The notes beneath the pieces are model-generated. The model did no database searches and was not told where the DNA came from. It saw nothing but the letters and a program-made list of their open reading frames with translations. A stretch of DNA of 64,000 nucleotides, taken from the NCBI RefSeq assembly GCF_032062135.1, contig NC_092861.1, positions 136,609,698-136,673,697 of the forward strand, written 5' to 3'. Below are positions 12,047-22,964 of this stretch, one piece after another (the stretch's first letter is position 1; each line of letters begins with the position of its first letter). Source of the DNA: Pyxicephalus adspersus (lineage: Eukaryota > Chordata > Amphibia > Anura > Pyxicephalidae). The position numbers were made by a program, and so were the translations under genes.

Positions 12047-12332
12047 TTAAAGTGGAACTAAACCTGTGCAACTCACCTAACCGTGTTTCATCGCAGAGCA
12101 CTGCCATCTTCTTTCTCTTCTTCAACCCAGAGACGATCTTTGACCATCTTGATTGGTTGTGCTAGAATGACATACCTTTAATCATCCCTGGCACATGCAA
12201 GGGAAACCAGGAACCCGGAGCAGCCAGGTAGGTAAGTCAGATTATTGTAGAAGGGAAATTGCCCGACCTTGCCTGCAATAATGACCTGCCTGATCGAACA
12301 TTTGTAAAAATGGAACTTTACTTCCATTTTAA
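12047..12332. mobile_element. Non-autonomous DNA element, TTAAAGTGGAACTAAA family
   Basis: Left end ttaaagtggaactaaacc and right end ggaactttacttccatttt with TTAA at both sides. Internal sequence (catcttgattggttgtgc, tggcacatgcaagggaaac, caggtaggtaagtcag) is shared with 57868-58245. Confidence 0.68.
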
Positions 12333-12339
12333 TTTGCAT

Positions 12340-14040
12340 CAGGCTGCTCTGGTGTGTTAATGATGAACATGAATGTAAGAACATTACAGGTCCCATTGTA
12401 GTGAATGACTGTTGTAAAGTATTTTATGCACTTCCTGAAGTTCTAATTTATTACTGGCTGCTACAAAAATAAATTAATTCCAAAACATCTGAATTTTAAA
12501 AGCATACTGTGATGACCAGAAAGTTTTGATTAAATTAATTTGTTTTTTTTAAAGTATAGCTAAAGCACATACTTTTTTAAGTTCGTAGGTATAGTTTATT
12601 TTGCCATCAGGGAATATCCCTTCACTTTCTGTCACAATAAGAAGTAAAAGGAAATCTCTCCAAAGTAAGGAAATTCTTTTTTGGACAGCTGTTATTGGAT
12701 CAGTGTCACCTTGCCTAGATTGCACCTGTAATCCTCTTCTGGTGACCTGGTCCCTACAACTGGTGAAGATATGGGGACAGAGAACGCAAAAAAAAAATCT
12801 GACACAGGTTCCACAGGTGGGACAACCCAATAGAAGGCAAATATTTCCTGGCACAGTGGCACATTTTTGTAAGTCAGCAGGGGCCACCAGAGGGCCACAA
12901 AGCTGAGCTGTGATGCCCTATATATCACAATTTTTTTTTCTCCAGTCCTTCTCTAGGGCAATACAACCCTAGCTCCAACCCCCCCCCCCCCCCCAGCTCA
13001 ACAATTTTCTTACTATATCCTGCAGAATGAATTGCGGAATTGTAATGAAATTGTGTAGCACCAGGATCCCAGGAACCCAGGACAGAGCAATAAAACATAC
13101 ACAGAAATGTGTAAAAAGCTTTAGGAGACTTAATGCATGGATTAAACTTACCCGCGCCATATATAAATTTACCTATGTGCATAGTGGCTGAACTTATATA
13201 TGTGCCCTGGGTAGCATTCAGAATGAATGGCAAAAACCTCCAGCACAGCACTTAGTAGTATGTTGCAGTAACACACAACAGAACATTGGATTAATGTGTA
13301 TTACCAGGCACTGAAAGGTGTGAATCCAGCCTAAAGTTATGTGGTATCCATTACATTTCATTCTAATACTTGGAATAGACTAATTTAGTTTTATTAGTTT
13401 GTCCATTGTTTTCCCTACAATAAATCTGCCTGTTTTTATAAATGCTGTGCTATGTTTAGCAACACACAGTCACTTGTTTGGGGTTGTTATGCTACTCCTG
13501 TCTTCTTTTCTGTGATTACCAAAAGAAAAGGTGTGAAGAAATCTTATCACTGGCTTCAGCAAGATTAACAAAAGGTCTTTTGATCTGCTAGTCTCAGGGA
13601 CTGAACTGAATGTTTTACCCAAAACTGAAAAAAGGACACAGTCTGTTGTTGGGAGTAGCTGGGAAACATGAGACCTGTCTACCACGTGTCACAAACCTGG
13701 GCAATACAAACAAAAAAAACAGCATAAAAAAATACATAAACCGGCAAGGAATTTAGGCTGTTCATATTGCAAAGCAAATTATCATCTTGCAAGTTGAAGC
13801 TTTGATAACGTAAGCCATTCAACCATGCTCATGGAAAAAGCCCATTTATTAGATTGCGGTATTTTTTGCATAGTGAATTATTCACACTTTGTCATTGTGT
13901 CAATGCACAGGTTACTGTACATTCCTGCAAACTATTTGCTCTATGGGTGCATTGCAATGCCATCAATTGTGAATAGCTTCCCATCACACTGAACAATGGA
14001 GTACGATGCATGATGAACCACAGTGCAACACAAACACATA
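12340..14040. other. Intergenic DNA, no gene seen
   Basis: Contains a repeat fragment at about 12600-12660, poly-C at about 12979-12994 and otherwise unique sequence. No exon recognised. Confidence 0.4.
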
Positions 14041-14048
14041 CTCTATAT

Positions 14049-14850
14049 ACAGTGGTGCTTTAAAGTTTGTGAACCCTTCAAAATGTTTTATATATTTTTA
14101 TGAATGTGACCTAAAACAGCATCCTATTTTCCAATAAATCCTAAAAGTAAATAAAGGAAATTTCTTTAAACAAAAATGATTATATTTGGTCATGTATGGG
14201 TGGCATGGCCAGGACACTATTTACATGAAGATTGCGGGTTCTCCCTGTGTTTGTGTGGGTTTCCCCCAGGTACTCTGGTTTCCTCCCACTTTTCAAAAAA
14301 CATGGAGTTAGGGTTATTGATTCCCCCCCAGAACTGATCTTACACTGTGGTAATAACATATAACTATGGTAAGGACATTGGAGTGTTTGCCCATTTGAGG
14401 GACAGTTAGTGACAAGGCCATGGACTTTGTTAAGCGCTGCATAATATTTTGGTGCTATATAATTACTTGTTAAAAATAATGTATTTATTGAACAAAAATG
14501 ATCCAATAACATATCTATGGCAAAAGTAATCATGCTTTCAGCATTTGGTTTGACCCCCTTGTGCAGCAACAACGGCATCTAATGTTGGTGGGTTTTCTCA
14601 TATGAGCCTCACGGTTTAGGTCTTATCACAACATTTCAATTGGATTAAGGTTGGAACTTTGACGTGGCCATTCCAGAACATTCACTTTATTCTTCTTAAA
14701 CCATTCTTTAGTAGAACGACTTGTGTTAGGATCGTTAACTTGCTGCATAACCTCCTGTCTCTTGAGATTCAGTTCAGGGACAGATGTCTTGACATTTTCC
14801 TTTAGAATTCTCTGGTATAGTTCAAAATCATTGATAAATAAAGATTTGAT
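14049..14850 (-). pseudogene. Tc1-like transposon remnant, interrupted by a SINE
   Basis: The terminal region agtggtgctttaaagtttgtgaaccc matches the end of a well-known vertebrate Tc1-like family. On the minus strand, 14898-14626 reads NDPNTSRSTKEWFKKNKV...VLEWPRQSSNLNPIEML, the transposase segment that normally includes the second and third catalytic acidic residues (DNDPKHTS and PDLNPIE); the first Asp context is degraded. The copy ends near 14850, lacks its other terminus and is split by the SINE at about 14196-14480. Confidence 0.88.
14196..14480 (+). mobile_element. tRNA-type SINE inserted in the Tc1 remnant
   Basis: Shares the central core (gcgggttctccctgtgt, gtgtgggtttcccccagg, ctggtttcctcccactt) and 3' tail (gacagttagtgacaaggcca, taagcgctgcataatatt, tggtgctatata) with the SINE at 6432-6770. 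The tRNA-like head is truncated. Confidence 0.85.
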
Positions 14851-14854
14851 CATC

Positions 14855-15595
14855 ATACACAAAATATTGCTTGATTTTGCCCAAATGTCAATAATCAATA
14901 GAAATTCAAATGTTATGTCTAATCGATTGGCTAATTCATTAAAAACATATAACAGAATTGAAGCCAGCTTTGGAGTTTACACAAAAAGATCTTTGACACT
15001 GCAAAGAAAAAACAAGATCCTTGCCCCTGTTCTGACATATTGATCGGTCTGAAACTGTTGTAACCGGCTTTTGCTTGCCCTGAATGTCAGGTTGTAAAAC
15101 CTTTCCTCATTCAACCAGTTGGGTTTGGAATCTCACTGCTTGCTAATTCATATCATAGAACCATTTCATTTTTTCAATACTTATCATACAGTTACACATT
15201 TTTCCTTTTTGTCTCTCTGTTGTTCAAAGAACTGGCATGCTCTTGCTGGTATGATACAGTATAATGGAGCCCTATACAGAATGTTTGGAATGTAAACTTT
15301 CCAGTACTGGAGATTGTGGTGTCATTTAATCAGCAAACCAAAAGAAATTTGGTATACACAGTTGGACAGCTTCAAATGAAATGCCAAGGGGTTTCTATGA
15401 CAACCTTTTTGTTTGATAACATTGTCTTGTCCAGTTTACAGACAGCAAGCTCTGGATTTAGACATTATGGTGCCCCATAAATTTTGCAAGCTATCCCTAT
15501 TCTTGAATGACAGTAGAAAACATTCTAAGCAGGCATCTCAGATTTTACAACATTTTTTCTTAACTGAAATAACAACCAGTTATTTACAAGCAAAT
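14855..15595. other. Unique intergenic DNA, no gene seen
   Basis: No recognisable repeat or exon. Confidence 0.45.
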
Positions 15596-15599
15596 TACT

Positions 15600-15794
15600 C
15601 TTGGTTGAATGTGCATATTTTTTCATAGGGTGAATAAATCCTTAGAAGTCTCTTTAAAGCAAAATTGTGTTGGAAACACCAGCAGAGGAATGGCTGTTCC
15701 TCTGCTGATGTTTCCAACATTTTCTGTATTTTTGCTTTAAAGATATTTATAAGGATTTATCCACCCTATGAAAAAATAGGCACATTCAACCAAG
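15600..15794. mobile_element. Long foldback palindrome, about 90-bp arms
   Basis: The left arm (ttggttgaatgtgcatattt ... ccagcagaggaa) pairs with the right arm (ttcctctgctgatgtttcc ... tgcctattt-type sequence ending acattcaaccaa) around a 6-base loop at 15691-15696. A few small mismatches and bulges are present. It is a foldback MITE in form and its RNA would be a microRNA-precursor-like hairpin. Confidence 0.85.
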
Positions 15795-15799
15795 TGTAA

Positions 15800-18700
15800 T
15801 GTGATGGGATTCACCCAGTATTTTCTAGGAGGATTTCTCCTATGTATTATATGGCATTGGTGAATCCTGTTCAGACAAATCATTTCAGGGTATATCATGC
15901 TAGTTCAACAGTAGGTAACTTTTATTGTTGATCTATATTTGTGGAAATTCTGTAGGTGAATCATATTAGGGGAACAATTTATTCACTTGGTGACAATTGT
16001 TTTCCATGATGCTGGTGAGTGCCCCCCCCCCCCCCCCATGTTGATATCAGCCAACATGTCTGACCTGCTATGACTAGGGTGGACAGCATAGGACATCTTT
16101 GGACATCACTGGGCCCTAGGGGGCCATATGGGACCCCTACAACTAACTCACTGGGGATCAGACAACCATCTTTACATGAAACAAGTGAATTTGATGGAGC
16201 ATGAGCCCCCCCAGCTGGCACCCCCTCCTGGGTGGCAAAGTTTCCAAGAGCCCAATGCTGGTTTGCATTAGTTAGGGTCAGTGGTGCACAATGTGCTTTT
16301 TGGGGGAAAACCCTCTTAATCACCCCCATAATGATGCAGGTCATGCCAGCTTGCATGAGCATAGCAGGGATGCTGCACGCTCCGTTTCCTTGCTATCACT
16401 CTACATGCAGGCGATGCCTGGCTGGTTCATTCAGGGAGGGGGAACATGCACCTTAAAATCTTCATTCCTCACTTCATACTATGAAATAGTTTAAATATTG
16501 TGCAAGATGCAAATTGACAAATATTGGGTAAATTTCTAAAATAGGATGAATAGCGATGGTACAAGAAAACACTATTTAAATGAAGAACAGATGCTGGGCA
16601 ACAGGGGGAATGTGGAAAATGTTGACTGGAAAATGGGCAAATGTCAAGGAAATGCTTGGTGAATATCTTGTTGAATCATCGATAAATACACACCTTACTC
16701 ATAAGTAAAAACAATAAGTTCTCATATAACTGGCCTTTCCATGTCTCATGCGTCACATGCTAGTTCCAGGGTAGTGATTCACTAAGTTTAATTTCACTGA
16801 TCCAGAATTAGCATGTTGAGCAAGTCAACAAATGGTTATTTCAATTCTGTTTTTCTTTGCAGTTTTCCTACAAGTGACTCTTTCAAAACGCATTACTCAG
16901 GCAGCCCTAACATGCCCTAATGATAAAAAGTTGGGTTATAGGGGGTAGGATGGATGGACTTAGCTTTTGCCTGCAGATATCCTTTATTTGACTGTCTCCT
17001 GGCCTACATTAGTCACATGTTGGTTTGGTTGCACTTTGCACAGAGCTAAGGATTCTCGCTATCCCTATTAGGAAAACTCGTTATTGACTGCCTAGGCACT
17101 TGGCACTACAATGTGGCAATAACAGATGAGCATTGCATGCACTGCCATATCCATTGTAACAAGTATTTTGCATTGCTTTGTAAGACAGATCACAGCATAT
17201 GTTGGGGGAATGGAAAGACAACAATTTCAAGTGGAAAATAAAAAAATGCAACACTTGCTCTATTTTGGGCCCCTGAAATTTGTTTGCAATAAAACACAAA
17301 AATGTACAGCATATCTGTGCATTATAGTAGGCTTACCTGCCCAGACTATCTTAATCAGTGCTGCAATGTCTGCAGTCCCTGATGCTTCAATCCTCACCTG
17401 GGTTTGGAGTCTTCAGCCATCTTCTGGGTTGATATGATATAACTCAAGCACACAAGAGTTTCTTCATTCCTGCACAGGTTCTAGTGTAGTCTGCAGACTG
17501 AACAGGGCATTGGTGGCTTAGTGTACACTAATATAAAAAAGTGCTGACATGCCACTTGCAAAGAATTATCTTTGATAGCAGAAACTACACAGTCTTTTCT
17601 CTCATTAAAAAGAATGCCTGTCAGCACTTTTTATTTAGCGGACTTTAGTTCCACTTTGGGTGAAACTATTACAGTTTTAAAGCACATTAAATTGCTTGGT
17701 TGTGCATCTTCATGTGCTGGCAAAGAGCAAGGCTTATCATAAACAGTGGTCAGACTAGAAAATACAACTCTGCCCATTATCTGTTATTCTCAAAAATGAC
17801 TTGGGGGCTGTCACATGGTTCCAATAAAATGATTAGATATCTCTATCTAACATATAAGAGATTTATGTATTTACTAGCAGGAAACCTGTTAAAAAAATAA
17901 ATTCAACCTATTTATTGCACAAATATCAAATAAAAACCCTCATATGCACATGGCTGGTTGTGTTTTCTGCTGTTGTTTTCAAAGTATTGTAAGTGAAAAT
18001 GTCTGAAGTATACGAGGATATATATTATAATATTCAATAAAAGGCTATTTAGACCATCATTTAATGTTTGTTGTACTAGATTAGAGTAATATAGTCATGC
18101 TTTTCAGTAGCAGGTTCTTCAAACGGTGGTGGATATCTTCAGGGTCTCTGAACTATTGCAATGCACTATCGTTTACACCACCCAATGGGACCAAGGGACA
18201 TTTTTGTAACCCAGCACAATATTACTACCATGCTGTGCTGCAAATCTTTTGCCAGCTATTATACTTGTGTGATTTGAATAGCACTACAATGCAATGTACA
18301 AAGGTCTATAAATTGGCATGTGTTGCTGAAATGGCCAGGAAAACAGGACATATAATGCAGAGGTGTAAAGTCAGCCATTAAGATCCATAACATTTTTACT
18401 GGAGTGGAATAATACCAGATTTATGGACCCCAGTTGTAAATTTCAGATCATTACCCAACCCTCTTATTGTGTCCTAATCTTTCTGGAATCCTGTTAAGCC
18501 CCCCCCCCCCCCATCTTGAAACAAACAAAATCAATTAGATATTAGGCATTGTGCACCAGGCAGGTGGTACCAAGACCACCCTCTATGGTACGGTCTGGTT
18601 ACAGCTGCATCCCCGTTCCATAAACGCAACCAACCAAATGACAGTGTGAAGATCCCTCCTCCATATCTATGAAAATCTGTTCTATGGTCACATCCTTTGT

Positions 18701-19325
18701 CCAAGATTTTTTTATATCGGAGCGTGTACTGATCCTTGTATGACACCATTGTTATCTTTTGTGTGTAAGTTTACTTTTTCATAAGCTTACTTCTCTCAAC
18801 CTCATCTATTTTTTTTCTATGGCCTTAAAGAAACCCCTATTAATAATGCTGTGTAGTAAAAATAGAGAAAAAGCTAACATAGATAGTAAACAACATAACC
18901 ATACCCTTATTTAAATTCTTCTGTTATTGATTGACAAGTTGTCGTTTAATTCCACACCAACAGTGACAGGTAATGAGCATAAACCTTCAATACATCATTA
19001 TTGCATGGTATGCTTGTGTTCTATTCATGTGGTTCTCTGAGTTAATTGATGGTTAGCTTTAAATGTCTATTGTAATTTTTACTGTAAATATCATTGAAGA
19101 TGTATTATGTCTACACCTTTTGCAAGGCTGAAACATAATACCTGCCTGAAAGAATGTAACATAAAATGTCAGCTGGTATAAGACAGAGGTTTCTCTTACA
19201 TTTGAGTTCAGGCTCGTAGAATAACATGTCTGTAAAAAAAAATAAAGGTCATCTTCTAGTGCCAATAGAGCTAGAGCAGGAGGTGGAGAAGACAATGTAG
19301 CTGAATGATAAGGTTTACTTGTTGC
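15800..19325. other. Intergenic DNA, no gene seen
   Basis: Contains poly-C tracts (about 16021-16037 and 18499-18512) and low-level repeats rich in tgcattgcaatg near 17130-17180 and 18140-18310. No splice-competent coding segment was recognised. Confidence 0.35.
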
Positions 19326-19329
19326 TGAA

Positions 19330-19560
19330 TATCCAATGTCCCCTAACCCATCACTAATTAGGCATCATTCCATACCTCCTCCTATTGTGTAGTACCATCC
19401 CCCCACCTGTTAGATTGTGAGCTCAATTGGACAGGGTCCTCTCCTCCTCCTGTGTCATTGTTTGTACTTTCTAGTATGTAGGTTTCTCATTTGCACCCCT
19501 ATTTTACTATACAGCACTGGATAATATGTTGTTGCTTCATAAATACCAGTTGAAAATAAT
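19330..19560 (+). mobile_element. L2-like LINE 3' tail, diverged
   Basis: Contains tagattgtgagctcaattgg, cagggtcctctcctcctcc, acagcactggataatatg and a terminal AATAATAA, corresponding in order to the 3' UTR at 6280-6425. Confidence 0.75.
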
Positions 19561-19655
19561 AATGCAAGGAATACACCATACACAGTTCTCTCAATGTTAT
19601 TTATTTATCAATATAACTAGTGTTCAAATTGATTCTTGATTATAGTACTTGAAAA

Positions 19656-20140
19656 TAGGGATGAGTGAGAATTCTTCTGACATTCTTGTGAAAATTTCCT
19701 CAAACTTCCGATTTTCAGAGAACCGATTTCGCGGACCAATCAGAAGATCGAGGAAATCATTACAGGATGATTCCCACGGCTGTATTCATGAATGTAGCTG
19801 TGGGAATCCTCCTGTGTGGGATCCTCGGGCACTAGAGGTTAAATGAGGGCAAGCCTCACAGAATGATTCCCACGTCTGCATGCATTCATGATGAGCACAG
19901 CCGTGGTACTCTTGTGTTCTTGGATAGAGAATCTCTATCCAAGAACACATACTAAAGGGCTGCAAGAGCAATCAGGGGAGTGGAGCTGTCAGCTCCCCTC
20001 CCAATTGTACTTGCAGGTTCCAAAAAATTCAATCTCGAGGGCCGAATTTACACAGGCCGTTCTCGCTTACATGTTCAGTAAGCGGAAATGGCCCGATTTG
20101 TGGCAAGATCGAATTTTAAAATCTTGCTCGCTCATCCCTA
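19656..20140. mobile_element. hAT-type non-autonomous element with 8-bp TSD
   Basis: Terminal inverted repeats TAGGGATGAGTGAGAA and (reverse) TAGGGATGAGCGAGCAAG. Flanked by a perfect 8-bp duplication CTTGAAAA at 19648-19655 and 20141-20148, diagnostic of hAT-class insertion. Same family as 49020-49635 but in the opposite orientation. No transposase frame. Confidence 0.9.
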
Positions 20141-20434
20141 CTTGAAAATAAGTGACTCATATCGTAGGTCATCGGAAATAACTGGCTTTTATAAAATCAT
20201 ACACACATTAACTTTAATTAATTGATTGAAGCTGAAAAATGCTAGCCTAAAAAAACTAAGGAAAAAAACTTCTACAATTTGATAGAGCAATGAAGAGTTA
20301 GAACCCAGGTTTATATTGATGCTTATATTCCCATTGGGAAAATAGACTTTAATTTTTCTAAACGCCAATGTTGCCCAAAATTACAGTGAGGGTAATTCCA
20401 AAAAAGTAAGTGCCCCAGAACATTTGCATATGTA

Positions 20435-20442
<8 letters not shown>

Positions 20443-20478
<36 letters not shown>

Positions 20479-20512
20479 TATATATATATATGTTTATATA
20501 TATATTTATTTA
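20443..20512. repeat. (TA)n microsatellite
   Basis: Long TA run with minor interruptions. Comparable TA tracts occur at 25747-25772, 31434-31475, 39993-40040, 40806-40822, 45706-45746 and 62856-62894. Confidence 0.95.
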
Positions 20513-20519
20513 ATATATA

Positions 20520-21390
20520 CTTTCTATATAAATAATTTTTAATATTTATTATATTATATCTATTATATTTCACTTTTTTTAGCTCTCTTCTAGAATGTTG
20601 AACACTGCGTCACTGCCTCCTCCATGTCCAAACCATGCAGAACCATATTCCAGGAGACCTCACTCCAGTAAAAATGTAAATATATGGTGGATTGGATTGC
20701 CATTATTATCCAGAAGAGTTTAGGTCAACTGTAATGATTTGCAGGCGTATAAGTAAGTAGTCCATATGAGGACCAGTCAACATGGCTGTCAGTAAATTAT
20801 TAGATTGAGGTAGTTAGTTGGGCAGTTGCTATGTTTGTAACATATGTTGGTTGTCTTGTTATAATATGTTGTTTATTAAAACTTGGGAAATGAAAAAGCA
20901 AATTGTGATCACAAGTTATTCTTCATTGTAAGCATGACCCTGGACTGGGGTATGTGCTACATGTGTGGGCCTGTTTGGTTTCCAGCACTTTATATGTACA
21001 ATTAAAGTGTTGACAGTTTTTCTTTGTGTTCAGTAATTATGGTATAATTAGCACCATGTCATTCTGTTATCATAGTTGCCCATCGTCAAGGCTAAAGGTT
21101 AATAATATGTACATCACCAGTGGTGTTGTCTGCATTGTATAGTTTAGGACACCCAATACTCCTTAATTGTTGTTCCTCTCACTTGTTTTCTCTTGTTTTG
21201 TTTGGAGTTGAATGACAACCTCTGTTTTTGTTTTTTTGTGATTTGCTATATCAGCTGTTCTGTAAGGACCCCCAAAAAACATACGTAGTGAGATCTCACC
21301 TGATCAGATAACAAATTTATGTCTTTATTGTACCCCTGAGAAACAACTGGGGGAGAGATTATACCAGCTCTATTTATTTTCTCTCCCATG
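20520..21390. other. Unique intergenic DNA, no gene seen
   Basis: No exon or repeat was recognised. Confidence 0.4.
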
Positions 21391-21401
21391 ACTCTCTATA
21401 G

Positions 21402-22082
21402 CAGTATTTCCCAACCAAGGTTCCTCTAGAGCAGGGGTCGGCAAACTTTTTGGACTACTAGGCCATTTCAGGAGGTCAAGAAGGCACACTAGGCCAGAAG
21501 AAACAAGGTGTCCAAGGAAAGGTTTTTTCCAACCGTGACTGCAAGCAAACATCCTCAGGCTTCCGCTCATCTGCAGTGTAGCCTCTGTATGTGTGGCATC
21601 GAAATGCCCCTAAGATTCGACCGCTTGAAAGTGCTGTTGGTGCAGTTGTACACTAGACACATGGCTTTGTTGCCGCTTTGGAAAAAGAATAATTCGTCAG
21701 TCCATTCGGGGTTGAAGACACGACGTTCAAGGTCAACCTTCCAGATACTGGTAGCTGTGCATTGCTTCTGCTCTTTAGGCATAGTAATTGGGGTTACTGT
21801 GCAGGAACTCGATGATATCGATGATATCGCGGGAACTCGTGATAACGCAACAATTTATTAGGCCAGATCCAACAATAAATAACAAGGGGGCGTTAGGCTG
21901 GACTGGAATACTCGCTAGTTTGCCTACCCCTGCTCTAGAGGTTGCTAGAGGTTCCCTGAACAATTAGCAATTTGTGCTTCTCTGGTCACCTCTACTGACA
22001 CCAATGTTTTTTTTTGGGCTATTTGTTAATTATTTAATACATTTCAAGGGTCCCCCCATGTTAAAAAGGTTGAGAAAGTATG
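21402..22082. mobile_element. hAT-type element (outer), host of a nested insertion
   Basis: Ends CAGTATTTCCCAACC and GGTTGAGAAAGTATG are terminal inverted repeats of the common CAGTGTTTCTCAACC family. Flanking 8-mers ctctatag (21394-21401) and ctttgtag (22083-22090) match at six of eight positions, an aged target-site duplication. Relatives without clear ends lie at about 25505-25735 and 63163-63425. Confidence 0.82.
21432..21932. mobile_element. hAT-type element (inner) with perfect 8-bp TSD
   Basis: Ends CAGGGGTCGGCAAACTTTTT and AGTTTGCCTACCCCTG. Flanked by CTCTAGAG at 21424-21431 and 21933-21940, exactly duplicated. It splits the older element at 21402-22082, so it is the younger of the two. 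The open frame on the + strand inside it has no recognised domain. Confidence 0.9.
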
Positions 22083-22569
22083 CTTTGTAGCATCAAACAT
22101 GGTGAGTAAAATATTTTTTTTTTTTTTCCATTTTTCTTGTTCGTTGAACATATTTGTGCAGTGCATTTTAGGATATTAATGTGTAATGCAGCAAACCCAC
22201 TCATCACCCTATTCTTCACCTTCTAACAGCAAATATTTTTTTTTTATTATGTGGATGGGCATAGAAGTGCAACAGAATAGTGATGGTGTCACTAAAGGAA
22301 AACACATTGAGCATGCAGTGTTCCCATTCACTGGTCAGAAGAAATTGCCATTGGCTGGTGAATGCGAGGGGGGAATTTGTCATTGACAACCACCAGACAA
22401 TGGGCGCGCCGTCCACCACTGACAACAGGTTTGCAGCTGCCGAGGAGGGGTGAACATTAACTATGTTCAATGGTATTAATATTTATGCTAGTATTATTCC
22501 ATTATAATTATGCTAATAATTATAATACTACCTCTTTGGAAAACACATATTAAGTTATTTTCTGTTGGT

Positions 22570-22960
22570 ACCCAACCCCCACTAGAAATTCCATATATGC
22601 TTACTTATCCCTGTGACCAACTTTATGCTATATACCTGGTGGTCATGCCCTAAAGTCCAGATTTTGTGGACAAGAATGCTAATTCTTCCTTATATATTCT
22701 TCGCTAAATGAATTTCATCCTCTATATCAGACTCCCTAAAAATCCACAGGAAGCTCTCTTTTTCCAAGCCTAAGCAAATGTCTTCAAGCAAGCTGATCTC
22801 TGAATCTTCAGCACAACCAAACAAACAATTGCAAGAGCTTGGAAATCCCCCGCTTTTAGGTCTGCAATAGATTAAATTAAATTTCCATCATGGAAAAAAC
22901 TTACAACTCCATTCTCTGGGTTAGACATGAGAAATTCCTTAGGGGTATATTTTGTATATG
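22570..22960 (+). pseudogene. L1/Tx1-type LINE ORF2 C-terminal remnant
   Basis: Decayed coding sequence, readable only across frameshifts: a WWSCPKVQILW-like block followed by TKQTIARAWKSPAF and ILWVRHEKF, the order seen in L1-clade ORF2 C-termini. No intact frame. Confidence 0.6.
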
Positions 22961-22964
22961 AGTG

